Positions 26,301-34,937 of a stretch of DNA of 64,000 nucleotides are shown piece after piece. The stretch lies in NCBI GenBank assembly GCA_964580725.1, contig CAZOLV010000014.1:3438-67437 (forward strand). Reading direction: 5' to 3'. A model generated the notes under the pieces. The model ran no database searches. It was not told the origin of the DNA and saw nothing but the letters and a program-made list of their open reading frames with translations. The stretch's first letter is position 1. Each line of letters starts with the position of its first letter. Both the position numbers and the translations under genes were made by a program. Origin of the DNA: Amarolinea sp964580725 (GTDB taxonomy: Bacteria; Chloroflexota; Anaerolineae; SSC4; Amarolineaceae).

Positions 26301-26776
26301 GCCGGAGGGATCACATGTCGAATCGTACAGCGGCGGTCGTTTCCCCGGTGAGTCATTGGCAGCGCCTGGCAACGCCGATTCTGGCGTTTGTCGGCGCTGC
26401 GATTGCGGGCTATCTCAGCTACGTCAAGCTCAGCGCCACGGAGGCGGTCTGTCTGGGTCTGGGCGAGTGTGAAACGGTGCAGAACAGCCCCTATGCGCTC
26501 TTGTTTGGCATCCCCATTGCGATTCTGGGGCTGCTGGCTTATCTGGCGATCCTGGCGCTGTGGTGGTGGAGTCAGGACAGGCAGCGCCCCTACGCCGAAC
26601 TGGCGCCCATGCTGCTATTCGGTGTGACGCTGTTTGGGTTTCTCTACTCCGCCTACCTGACCTATCTGGAACTGTTCGTGTTGAAGGCAATCTGTCCCTG
26701 GTGCGTCGCCTCGGCCATCGTCATGACGGCCCTGCTGGCGCTCAACACGCGCCAGGCGCTGACGACGCCAGACTGA
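26297..26776 (+). CDS. Vitamin K epoxide reductase (VKOR) family protein
   Basis: Integral membrane protein of 159 residues with four or five helices. It re-oxidises DsbA-like proteins and passes electrons to quinone, replacing DsbB in many bacteria. Both conserved cysteine pairs are present: the loop pair in CLGLGEC, followed by ETVQNSPYA, and the CPWC motif in the last helix. The start overlaps the DsbA stop (ATGA), so the two are translationally coupled and form a self-contained disulfide pathway. Confidence 0.95.
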   Translation: MSRRDHMSNRTAAVVSPVSHWQRLATPILAFVGAAIAGYLSYVKLSATEAVCLGLGECETVQNSPYALLFGIPIAILGLLAYLAILALWWWSQDRQRPYAELAPMLLFGVTLFGFLYSAYLTYLELFVLKAICPWCVASAIVMTALLALNTRQALTTPD

Positions 26777-26798
26777 ACGCCGGCGGCGCAGGCTGGCG

Positions 26799-27692
26799 TT
26801 GGCGACCATCGAGGCCGCTGAACTCGTTTCTGGCGAGTTCCAGTGGATCAGCCGCACGAACGATGTACTGCTCAAGGTCCAGTCGCAAAAGCACGGCGAT
26901 TTCCTGGCGTTGACCGAGGTGCAGATGCACCCTGATCGCCGCATGGATGTGCGCACCAATGCCTATTCGGCGCTGGCAAGAGAGAAATACGATCTGCCGG
27001 TCTTTGCCGCCATCTTGAACATTCTGCCGCCCGCAGCCGGCGTCGAGATTGCGAGCTGTTTTCACTCTGAATTCCTGGGGCAATCGAGTCACAGGGATTT
27101 CAAGGTCATCAACCTGTGGGAGGTTGATGCCAGCATGGTGTTCGAGCACCAACTGACCAGCCTGCTGCCGTTCGTTCCCGTGATGCGCAGCGGCCAGGAT
27201 GAGCAGTTGATCACACAGGCGGTCGTCAGGCTGCGAGCGGACGAAAACCTGTCCGAACTGGAAGCGTTGCTGGCGTTCTTCAGCAGGTTCGTGTTGAGCG
27301 CAGAGCGCGTGATCGAGATTATGAGGTGGGATATGCTAGTTTTGCGCGAATCACCCTGGTACAACGATTTGCTGCAGGAAGGCATGCAGATGGGCATCGA
27401 GAAAGGCCTGGAACAGGGTCTGGAGCAGGGTCTGGAGCATGAACGAGTGTCTATGTTGCTGCATATCCTCGAACACCGCTTCGGCCCGCTGCCCGAGTCG
27501 GTGGTGCAGCGCATCCACGGTACGCCGGCAGACGATCTACGCCGTCTGGTGGATGTGGCGATTGACGCTCCTGACTTGGCGACGGTGTCGGGTTTCATGG
27601 CGACATTGCCTGTCAAATCTCACACCACTGGCGCCACTGGCGCCACTGGCCTCAATGAAGCCGGCGGCCATAATGGAAATGGCCGCTCCTAG
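26799..27692 (+). CDS. Rpn/PD-(D/E)XK nuclease-like protein, probably N-terminally truncated
   Basis: About 297 residues from a TTG at 26799; there is no good ATG. The fold resembles Rpn/transposase_31/DUF4351 proteins: Asp22 in RTNDVLLKV and Glu40-x-Gln42 in LTEVQMHPDRR match a PD-(D/E)XK core with Gln in place of Lys. The usual N-terminal ~40-60 residues (DxLFKxL..FFxxFL..F) are absent and the gene begins right after the VKOR stop, suggesting a 5' deletion. The C-terminal part has a QGLEQGLEQGLEH repeat and a short TGATGATG tail, both from tandem DNA repeats. Such genes are often linked to mobile DNA; activity here is doubtful. Confidence 0.7.
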   Translation: MATIEAAELVSGEFQWISRTNDVLLKVQSQKHGDFLALTEVQMHPDRRMDVRTNAYSALAREKYDLPVFAAILNILPPAAGVEIASCFHSEFLGQSSHRDFKVINLWEVDASMVFEHQLTSLLPFVPVMRSGQDEQLITQAVVRLRADENLSELEALLAFFSRFVLSAERVIEIMRWDMLVLRESPWYNDLLQEGMQMGIEKGLEQGLEQGLEHERVSMLLHILEHRFGPLPESVVQRIHGTPADDLRRLVDVAIDAPDLATVSGFMATLPVKSHTTGATGATGLNEAGGHNGNGRS

Positions 27693-27758
27693 CACAGGAC
27701 CGGACAGCGAAGCACTGCCAGCCTCTGCGGGTGTGCAACAGAAAAGGACTGTCGCTCG

Positions 27759-29783
27759 ATGATCCATGTAGATACCATTGTGCACGGCGGCGTGGTGGTG
27801 ACGATGAACACCACGAACGCCCGCGAAGAGGTCGTGAATGACGGCGCGCTGGCCTTGCGCGCTGGCCAGATCATTGCTGTTGGACCGGCGGCGACCATTC
27901 TCAGCCGTTACACGGCGGCGGAAACGGTGGACTGCAGCGGCCAGGTGATCATACCGGGACTGGTCAATGCGCACACCCATGCGCCGATGAGCCTGTTGCG
28001 CGGCCTGGCGGATGACTTGCGCCTCGATGTCTGGCTGCTCGGTTACATGATGCCGGTGGAGCGGGAGTATGTGGGCGAGGATTTCTGTCATTGGGGCACG
28101 CTGCTGTCGTGCGCTGAGATGATTCGCTCTGGCGTCACCTGTTTCAACGACATGTACTACTACGAAGATGCTGTGGCCCGTGCGGTGGAGATGGCCGGGC
28201 TGCGCGCCGTGTTGGGACAGACGATCCTGCGCTTTCCTTCGCCAGACGCGGCCAGCTATGATGAGAGCCTGGCGCGCTGCCGCCAATTCATCGAACGCTG
28301 GCAGCGCCATGCGCGCATCACGCCGGCAGTGGCGCCGCACGCCCCTTATACCAGTACGCCTGAAATGCTCGATGCTTGCGTCAATCTGGCGCTGGAGTTC
28401 AACGTGCCGCTGCACATTCATCTGGCGGAGACGGCGCTGGAGGTGACGAACAGCCGCCGCGAGCACAACGACCCGCCGATTGCGTATGTCAATCGTTTGG
28501 GGCTTTTCCAGGCCAAGGTCATTGCGGCGCACTGCGTGCACCTGGACGAGGGCGAGATGCAAATCCTGGCTTCGACGCGGGCGGGGGTGTCACACAACCC
28601 GTCGAGCAACATGAAGTTGGCCAGCGGCGTGGCCCCTGTGGTGCGTTTGCGCAGCCTGGGGGTGCATGTGGGGCTTGGCACCGACGGGCAGGCCAGCAAC
28701 AACGATCAGGATATGTTCGAGGAGATGCGTCTGGCGGCCTTCCTGCCCAAGGGAGTCATGGGTGATCCAACGCTGCTGCCGGCGCGTGAAGTTTTCGCGA
28801 TGGCGACCATCGAGGGCGCCCGTGCGATCCATCTCGATCATCTGATCGGCTCGCTCGAAGCAGGCAAGCGCGCCGATTTGGCGGTGATTGACCTGCAGGC
28901 GCCGCACCTCAACCCGCGTTACCAGCTCAGCCCGGCCAACATCTTTTCGCATCTGGTCTACGCGGCGAAGGCGAGCGATGTCAGTCACGTGATGGTTGAT
29001 GGCCGCTGGCTGCTGCGCAATGGGGAGTTCCTGACCATCGAGGTTGGGCAGGTGGTGGAAAAGGCGCGCGAATTTGCGGCGCGCATCAATACCTTCATCG
29101 GACAGCGCGAGCAGAGTCTGCTCGACAAACTGCTGGCGGTGAGCGACCTGGATATGCAGCAGTCGCTACAGGAGTCGTTCGAGGTGCAGGTGAAGATCGA
29201 AGTGGATGACCTGGCCGCCATCGAGGAGCGGCTGCACCAGGCGCCGTTCGAGATCATCCGGCGCAGCGTGCGGCAGCAGTTCGACACCTATTTCCTCTTC
29301 GATCAGGGCAAGATGGGCGGCTATGTGCGCTATCGCGAGGACAACAAGATTGTGCAGCCGGAGGATGGGCGCCCGCGCCTGGGGGCAGGGCCAGCGATCG
29401 AGCCGCACTACTATTTGACGGTGATCGGGGAGACCAAAGAGCGTGAGTATGCCGATTCGGTCATCCTGTCGCGCTCGCACTACCTGGCGGCGGCGGTGCA
29501 TTCGCTGCGCTTCTACCAGGAGTACTTCCAGCCGGATCGGGTACGGGAGATCGTCAAGTGGCGCACGCGCTACTGGGTGCGTTACAAGGGTGAGGAATTT
29601 GCTCTGAACTTCGACCGCCTGAGCAAGCCGATGGTTGACACGCCCTTCCTGGAGATCAAGAGCCGCACCTGGTCGCGCGCCGACGCCGAAAAGAAGGCGG
29701 ATCAAATCGGCGAGATTCTGCGTCTGCTCAAGATCAATCTGAGCAGAAGGCGCCTGGGGGAATACGCCTTGCTGGCGGGATGA
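27759..29783 (+). CDS. Amidohydrolase (MTA/SAH deaminase-like) fused to a C-terminal CYTH domain
   Basis: 674 residues. The N-terminal ~440 form a complete metal-dependent amidohydrolase of the MtaD/TrzA/chlorohydrolase group: His72-x-His74 in GLVNAHTHAPMSLLRG, APHAPYTSTPEML, HIHLAET, AAHCVHLDE and GLGTDGQASNN. These enzymes deaminate 5'-methylthioadenosine, S-adenosylhomocysteine or related purines. The C-terminal ~200 residues (from about 470) look like a CYTH domain: EVQVKIEV at 475-482 (ExExK-type strand), FDTYF, YVRYREDN, KWRTRYWVRY and FLEIKSRTW. CYTH proteins bind phosphate-rich substrates (triphosphate hydrolases, class IV adenylyl cyclases). The fusion is unusual. A ribosome-binding site AAAAGGA precedes the ATG. 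Confidence 0.88.
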   Translation: MIHVDTIVHGGVVVTMNTTNAREEVVNDGALALRAGQIIAVGPAATILSRYTAAETVDCSGQVIIPGLVNAHTHAPMSLLRGLADDLRLDVWLLGYMMPVEREYVGEDFCHWGTLLSCAEMIRSGVTCFNDMYYYEDAVARAVEMAGLRAVLGQTILRFPSPDAASYDESLARCRQFIERWQRHARITPAVAPHAPYTSTPEMLDACVNLALEFNVPLHIHLAETALEVTNSRREHNDPPIAYVNRLGLFQAKVIAAHCVHLDEGEMQILASTRAGVSHNPSSNMKLASGVAPVVRLRSLGVHVGLGTDGQASNNDQDMFEEMRLAAFLPKGVMGDPTLLPAREVFAMATIEGARAIHLDHLIGSLEAGKRADLAVIDLQAPHLNPRYQLSPANIFSHLVYAAKASDVSHVMVDGRWLLRNGEFLTIEVGQVVEKAREFAARINTFIGQREQSLLDKLLAVSDLDMQQSLQESFEVQVKIEVDDLAAIEERLHQAPFEIIRRSVRQQFDTYFLFDQGKMGGYVRYREDNKIVQPEDGRPRLGAGPAIEPHYYLTVIGETKEREYADSVILSRSHYLAAAVHSLRFYQEYFQPDRVREIVKWRTRYWVRYKGEEFALNFDRLSKPMVDTPFLEIKSRTWSRADAEKKADQIGEILRLLKINLSRRRLGEYALLAG

Positions 29784-29824
29784 GTAACTTGTAACGGCGG
29801 GCGCAGCCAACGACGCTATGATTT

Positions 29825-32314
29825 TTACGGCGGCGCGGGCGCGACGATGAGTCGCACCGGATTGACAGCCTCAAATGGGATCTTACGGATCAACACATTA
29901 CGCGCCGTGTCGAAGACGAAGATGTTGTGGGTGTACGCGTTCAGGCCGATGGTGGCGTCGAGCGCATAGAGACGCTGTCCGTCTGGACTCAAGGTGAGGT
30001 CAACGAAGGTACGTTCCATGCCGAGACGGGTGCTGATGCGCCAGGATTGTGTATCGAGCGCCCAGGCGGTGCCGAGGAGCGTGTTGTAGGCGAGCGGATC
30101 GGCGGGAAAGGTGAGGGCCAGGTAGAGGGTGCGCCCATCGGCGCTGATGACCGGTTGGCCCAGCGGCCGCCCGATGATCTCGAAGACGCTCAGATAGATT
30201 GGCGCCTCGGCCTGCAGGTCGTCGAGGTGAATTGGCAGCACGGTTGGCCCGTCGGCCAGCGCGTAGAGTCGAGATTGATCGGGAGTCAGAACGGCGCTGC
30301 GCAAGCGCAGCGCGGCGGGCAGGGTGAGGGTGCGAGGCGGGCGCTGATCGTCCCAGGACAGGATGGTGAGCTGCGCCGGGCCGTCAGTTGGCTGGCAGAG
30401 CGCCAGAAGTTCCTGCGTCTTCTTGCGCCAGAGCAGGTGCGCAGGCCCACAGGGCGGCGTCTGTTGCCACGATGGCGACAATTTGTGCGGTCGAATGCCT
30501 TCCGCTGTCAGCGCAAAACGTCCAAGCCAAGCAGCCTGACCCGGTGATGCGATTTGCTGCACGATCACCTGGTTGTCTGGGAGGCCGAGCAGCAGCGGCG
30601 GCCGGCCGGCGTCTGACGCAGCGGCGGCGGGATTGGGAAGATCGTGCGCGGCCGGCGGCTGGCCGGCGTCCAACGCGGTGGCTCGTAGCCGATCGAGACG
30701 GCCAGGGGCGGCGCTGTCGAGCAGCCAGACGCGGCTGCCGTCGGGCGACATGGCCATGTCGGGCGGCGTATCGAGTGCGGCCCGCGTCAGCGTGATCGTC
30801 TGCACCGTTTCGCCGCTCAGCGCCTCGATGATTTGAACGCCGGCTGCGACGTCCGCCCCGCCGGCGTCGAGCAAAAGCAGGCGATCGTTCGCAGCGGTTT
30901 GCGTCACCGCTCTTTCGACTGGGGCGGGCGCCAGTGTGATCTGCGACCAGGCCCCTCCGACATCTGAGATCGTGCGCTTCTTGACTCCCGTGGCCAGATC
31001 GTAAACGTGCAGTTGCTGTCCCAGGGGATCGCTCGTCACCAGAACCTCGTCGTTGTAGTGCATGGCAATACGGATCCTGAAGCTGGAGTCGCTCTGATCG
31101 CTGTCAATGTTCTCCTCAGTAGGCTCCGGCGCCGTGCGCCAGATGTCAGGGCTGACCGCCATGCTGGCAAACGGCGGGTCCACCACCCACTGCGCGGTGA
31201 TGGCCTGTCGTTCCAGATCGTAGAACCAGATTTCGCTGGCCAGACCAGCGGTTCCTTCACTGCCGCGGCTCAGGCCCAGCGCCAGACTGACAGGTCTTTC
31301 GATGCGTGCGACCCGATAGGGCATGACGCGCTGTCCAGGCAAGAGGGGCAGTTGCACCTGGGTGACGATCTGACCGGCGCGCAGGTCAACCTGGCTAACG
31401 AGGCCGGCGGCGCTGACAGCATAGAGCGCATGACCGTCGGGCGACAGCGCGGCGCCGGCGATTTCGGCGGAGTCTGCTGGCGCGGCGGGCGACACCAGGG
31501 ACGGAAGCGTCAGGCTGTAGCCGAGGCGGCGAGTGAGCAGGTCGTTGACGTGCAGGCGGCCGTTTGGGCAGAGATCGTAGAGAAAACGGCCATCTGCCGA
31601 GGCAAAGACGAAGCGGCGCTGGTCGCAGGCGGCGGCGGTCAGGGCTTCGAATGTACCGGGCGCGGCGATTTCACCTGTGATTGGATCGAGACGGTCAATG
31701 ACGTAGGTTTGACTGATGAAGCGTTGTGCATAGAGGGCGGCGCTGTCTGGCGCCATGATGAGGGCAGGTGGGCCGGCGTTACGCGGCCAGCGCACCCGGT
31801 GGGGCAGTTCGGTCTGGCGTGTCATCATCCATGAGCGGGTGTTGAAGATGCGCAGGCGGCTGCTCTCGCCGCCGCCGCTTATGGTGACGAAATCGGCGAC
31901 GTAGAGGGTGGCGCCATCGGGCGCAAGCGCATATTGCGGCGCCTCGCCCACAGGGAGCCGGCGGATGATGCGGCCCGAGACAGGGTTGAAAACCAGCAGG
32001 CTACGTGTGCCCTTTTCGGTTTGCAGGACATGGTAAAGGCGGCTGCTATTTGGCAGCAGTGGCGTGGGCGAGGCAGTGGGTGAGGCGCTCGGCGCCGGTG
32101 TAGTGGCCAGCAGGGTGGGGGCAGAGGTTGGCGTTGCCGGGGCCACCTCATTGGCGGGGCGAACGATGCTCCACCATCCCCACACGACCAGGACGATGAG
32201 CAACGGCAGCAGCCACGGATGGAGGGAGGGGCCGCGGCGGTGCGGCTCGTCGTTGTCCGGCCTCATCCAGGCCTCTTCGCCAACTTGCCAATCGAGATTG
32301 CTCGGTTTGCGCAT
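29825..32314 (-). CDS. Membrane-anchored beta-propeller-like protein
   Basis: 829 residues. An N-terminal cytoplasmic stretch (MRKPSNLDWQVGEEAW) is followed by one membrane helix (about 36-54), a TPT/PSP linker, and a long extracytoplasmic region of repeats such as APDGATLYVADF, SPDGHALYAVS, SPDGSRVWLLD and SADGRTLYLALT, typical of YVTN/WD-like propeller blades. There are probably two propellers. No catalytic residues are evident. The start at 32314 is preferred over 32332 because AAGGAGCAGG lies at the correct distance. It precedes, but is not tightly coupled to, mtnP and may monitor or scaffold surface components. Confidence 0.75.
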   Translation of the reverse strand: MRKPSNLDWQVGEEAWMRPDNDEPHRRGPSLHPWLLPLLIVLVVWGWWSIVRPANEVAPATPTSAPTLLATTPAPSASPTASPTPLLPNSSRLYHVLQTEKGTRSLLVFNPVSGRIIRRLPVGEAPQYALAPDGATLYVADFVTISGGGESSRLRIFNTRSWMMTRQTELPHRVRWPRNAGPPALIMAPDSAALYAQRFISQTYVIDRLDPITGEIAAPGTFEALTAAACDQRRFVFASADGRFLYDLCPNGRLHVNDLLTRRLGYSLTLPSLVSPAAPADSAEIAGAALSPDGHALYAVSAAGLVSQVDLRAGQIVTQVQLPLLPGQRVMPYRVARIERPVSLALGLSRGSEGTAGLASEIWFYDLERQAITAQWVVDPPFASMAVSPDIWRTAPEPTEENIDSDQSDSSFRIRIAMHYNDEVLVTSDPLGQQLHVYDLATGVKKRTISDVGGAWSQITLAPAPVERAVTQTAANDRLLLLDAGGADVAAGVQIIEALSGETVQTITLTRAALDTPPDMAMSPDGSRVWLLDSAAPGRLDRLRATALDAGQPPAAHDLPNPAAAASDAGRPPLLLGLPDNQVIVQQIASPGQAAWLGRFALTAEGIRPHKLSPSWQQTPPCGPAHLLWRKKTQELLALCQPTDGPAQLTILSWDDQRPPRTLTLPAALRLRSAVLTPDQSRLYALADGPTVLPIHLDDLQAEAPIYLSVFEIIGRPLGQPVISADGRTLYLALTFPADPLAYNTLLGTAWALDTQSWRISTRLGMERTFVDLTLSPDGQRLYALDATIGLNAYTHNIFVFDTARNVLIRKIPFEAVNPVRLIVAPAPP

Positions 32315-32376
32315 CGTCCTGCTCCTTGCCACCGCTCGCTGGGCAGTGCGGTGTCAGGTAGACCTTGTTGCCTGGA

Positions 32377-33258
32377 TCAGAGATATTGGTCAATCAGTAG
32401 TTGCAGGCGCGCCCTGGTGTGCGCCGGGATGCGCGCGCGATCGGTAATGATGGCATCGCGCAGTGCAGCGGCCTGCGGTGAGGGGCCGACGGAGGCGAGC
32501 AGACGCACGGCGTTGCGCACGGCGTTCTTGGCCACTTCGGCGTTGTGCAGCAACACGCGGATGACGGCCTCGACCGTCACCGGTTCTTCGGTGTCATGCC
32601 AGACATCGTAATCGGTGACATGCGCCATGGTGGCATAGCTCATGCCGGCCTCGCGCGCCAGTTGCGCCTCTGGCACGGCGGTCATGCCGATGATGCTGGC
32701 GCCCCACTGGCGGAAGATGCGACTTTCGCCCTTCGTGCTGAAGCGAGGCCCTTCGATGGTGATGAAAACACCGCCCTGGTGGACGGGGTTGCCCGTCTCC
32801 TGCACAGCAGCAAAGCAGATGTTGCTCAGGAAGGGGCAGAAGGGGTCGGCGAGAGAGACGTGGACGACCAGGCCATCGGTGCCGGCGGTGGGATCATCGA
32901 AGAAGGAGAGGGGGCGCAGGTGTGTGCGGTCGAACAACTGATCGGGCACGACGATGTGACCGGGGGCGATGTGCTCTTGCAGCGAGCCGCAGGCGGAGAT
33001 CGAGATGAGGTATTCGACGCCGAGGGACTTGAAGCCCCAGATGTTGGCGCGTGCGTTGAGCCGCGAGGGTGAAATGCGATGGCCGCGACCGTGGCGAGCG
33101 AGGAAGACAACGGGGACGCCGTCCAGAAGGCCGGAGACGAAGGAGTCCGAAGGGGCGCCGAAGGGGGTATCGAGCGTCAGTTCCTGTCTCTCTTGCAGCG
33201 CTTCCATCTGATAGACGCCGCTGCCGCCGATCACACCGATGCGGAATGAACTGGTCAT
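32377..33258 (-). CDS. mtnP: S-methyl-5'-thioadenosine phosphorylase
   Basis: Cleaves methylthioadenosine with phosphate to adenine and methylthioribose-1-phosphate, recycling the by-product of polyamine or quorum-signal synthesis. 293 residues matching the MTAP branch of the PNP/UDP family: IGVIGGSGVY, ARHGRGHRISPSRLNARANI, ISACGSLQEHIAPGHIVVPDQ, IEGPRFSTKGESRIFRQW, IGMTAVPEAQLAREAGM and ATVTDYDVWH-type (MAHVTDYDVW) blocks. It has its own promoter (33304-33332). An amidohydrolase that may use the same substrate is encoded 2.6 kb away on the + strand. Confidence 0.95.
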   Translation of the reverse strand: MTSSFRIGVIGGSGVYQMEALQERQELTLDTPFGAPSDSFVSGLLDGVPVVFLARHGRGHRISPSRLNARANIWGFKSLGVEYLISISACGSLQEHIAPGHIVVPDQLFDRTHLRPLSFFDDPTAGTDGLVVHVSLADPFCPFLSNICFAAVQETGNPVHQGGVFITIEGPRFSTKGESRIFRQWGASIIGMTAVPEAQLAREAGMSYATMAHVTDYDVWHDTEEPVTVEAVIRVLLHNAEVAKNAVRNAVRLLASVGPSPQAAALRDAIITDRARIPAHTRARLQLLIDQYL

Positions 33259-33303
33259 GGGTCGAGATGTCCTTTGTTGATTTGTCTGGTAGGTTGAGGC
33301 AGA

Positions 33304-33332
33304 ATTATAGCGGCATCTGCACGTGCGCCCAA
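33304..33332 (-). promoter_or_regulatory. Sigma-70-type promoter for mtnP
   Basis: On the - strand: TTGGGC, 17-base spacer, TATAAT. The -10 is consensus and lies 46 bases upstream of the mtnP ATG, with AAAGGA as ribosome-binding site. Confidence 0.68.
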
Positions 33333-33371
33333 ATTAGCGCGGGGTAGTTGTAATGAGTCCTGTTTGCAGTT

Positions 33372-33690
33372 TTGGGCATCGAGTGCGATAACTGGAGCAT
33401 CTTCTATGCAGCCAATTACGCATGGCAAGACGACCCGGTTCGGCCTGGCTATTTGCTCGTTTCACGCGTAGGCAACTCAGGTCGTTCGCAGACGTTTCAT
33501 ATCCCTGCCTCAATTGCGCTCGATGAGGCGATGGTTGCTTTTTTTGGTCTCTATAGCGGCGATGGCGCCAAGGGTACTGAGTCTCATTCAACCATTTCGC
33601 AGATATGCAAATGTGTTTTGTTGAATGGCAGCGCGTTCTTAAACCTGGTGGTCATGCGCTGATCGTCGTAGGAGATGGCATCGTGTCCGC
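33372..33690 (+). pseudogene. Remnants of a LAGLIDADG-like protein and a DNA methyltransferase
   Basis: The first frame (33372-33662) encodes GYLLVSRVGNSGRSQTFHIP and LDEAMVAFFGLYSGDGAKGT, whose last part resembles a LAGLIDADG motif (FxGLYxGDG). In another frame, from about 33583, the DNA reads FADMQMCFVEWQRVLKPGGH followed by ALIVVGDGIVSAAP, which matches the C-terminal core of an N4/N6 DNA methyltransferase (W.RVLKPGG..IVVGD). Neither is complete and they are out of frame, so this is the residue of deleted genes, cut off by a 24-bp hairpin at 33693. Region 33259-33756 otherwise holds only the mtnP promoter. Confidence 0.6.
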
Positions 33691-33692
33691 TG

Positions 33693-33749
33693 CCCCTGTG
33701 CGTCTCCAGCGCCGGCAGGAGAGGGGCCGGCGCTGGAGACGCACAGGGG
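33693..33749. repeat. 24-bp perfect inverted repeat (hairpin)
   Basis: Arms 33693-33716 (CCCCTGTGCGTCTCCAGC, then GCCGGC) and 33726-33749 are exact reverse complements with a 9-base loop AGGAGAGGG. It lies 7 bases beyond the thiolase stop. It could terminate that operon, but there is no T-run on either strand and the stem is far longer than usual. Confidence 0.9.
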
Positions 33750-33756
33750 GAAATGA

Positions 33757-34893
33757 TCAGACGCGTTCGATGATGGTGGCCGTGGCCATGCCGTGACCGA
33801 TACACATCGTTTGCAGACCGTAGCGGCCGCCGCTGCGTTCGAGCCGGTGCAGCAGCGTGGTCATCAGCTTGGCGCCGGTTGCGCCCAGGGGGTGCCCCAG
33901 GGCAATGGCGCCGCCGCTTGGATTGACGCGCGCCGGGTCCGGCTCGATTGTACGCATCCAGGCCAGAACGACCGAGGCAAACGCTTCGTTGATCTCGATC
34001 GTGTCTATGTCCTGAATCGTCAGGCCGGCGCGAGCCAAAATTTTGCGCGTCGCCGGGATTGGACCATCCAACATCATGATGGGGTCGCTGCCCACCACCG
34101 TGCGGGCGACCAGGCGGGCGCGCGGCTTCAGATTGTGACGCTTGATGCCCTCCTCGCTTGCCAGCACCACGGCCGCCGCGCCGTCGCTGATTTGACTGCT
34201 GCTGGCCGCCGTGATGCGGCCATGCGCCAGAAAGGCGGGACGCAACTGCGCCATCTTTGCCAGGTCAACATTGGCGCGAAAGCCCTCGTCATAATCGAGC
34301 GTCAGCGCACTGTCGTTTTGCCTGACCGTCACCGGCTCGATCTCCGCTTGGAAGTGACCCGCCGCCGTGGCTGCGGCCGCTTTGCGGTGACTCTCATAGC
34401 TGTAGAGATCCATCTCGGCGCGGCTGATGTCCCATTTTTCGGCGATCATCTCGGCCGAAATGCCCTGCGGGATCAGATCGTAAGGAATTTTGTCGTAGAA
34501 TCGCTCCGGGTAATCGGCGCCCATCGTGACCCGGCTCATGCATTCAACGCCGGCGCCCACGGCGATGTCCATATCGCCGGCGGCAATGGCCTGCGCGACG
34601 AAATGAATCGCCTGCTGACTGGAGCCGCACATACGGTTGATCGAAACCGCCGGCACGGAGATCGGCCAGCCGGCGTTGAGCACGGCCAGCCGACCGATGT
34701 TGGCGCCCTGGTCGCCCAACGGCGTGACGCATCCCATCACCACATCCTCGACCGCGGCCGGGTCCAGATCAATCCGTTGCAGCGCCGCCCGCAGCGAAAT
34801 CGTGGCGACTTCTACCGGGTGCAGCGTGCTCAGGCTGCCATTCTTGCGGCCAACGGGGGTACGCACAGCAGAAACAATGTACACAGCGCGCAT
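33757..34893 (-). CDS. Thiolase (acetyl-CoA acyltransferase)
   Basis: Biosynthetic or degradative thiolase of 378 residues. It interconverts acyl-CoA + acetyl-CoA and 3-ketoacyl-CoA. The active-site Cys (~88) in NRMCGSSQQAI, the NEAFA block, His in GGAIALGHPLGATGAKL, and the second Cys in CIGHGMA are all present. It lies 44 bases after an acyl-CoA dehydrogenase gene, supporting a role in beta-oxidation, although hydratase and hydroxyacyl dehydrogenase genes are not in the window. Confidence 0.95.
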   Translation of the reverse strand: MRAVYIVSAVRTPVGRKNGSLSTLHPVEVATISLRAALQRIDLDPAAVEDVVMGCVTPLGDQGANIGRLAVLNAGWPISVPAVSINRMCGSSQQAIHFVAQAIAAGDMDIAVGAGVECMSRVTMGADYPERFYDKIPYDLIPQGISAEMIAEKWDISRAEMDLYSYESHRKAAAATAAGHFQAEIEPVTVRQNDSALTLDYDEGFRANVDLAKMAQLRPAFLAHGRITAASSSQISDGAAAVVLASEEGIKRHNLKPRARLVARTVVGSDPIMMLDGPIPATRKILARAGLTIQDIDTIEINEAFASVVLAWMRTIEPDPARVNPSGGAIALGHPLGATGAKLMTTLLHRLERSGGRYGLQTMCIGHGMATATIIERV

Positions 34894-34937
34894 CGTCTCT
34901 TTTACCTCATGAATCGCAATACGAATGGTCCCACTGC

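Noticed and set aside
33693..33749. Ordinary rho-independent terminator for thiolase
   Set aside because: Stem is 24 bp and no T-run follows on either strand, so it was listed as a repeat instead; a terminator role cannot be excluded.
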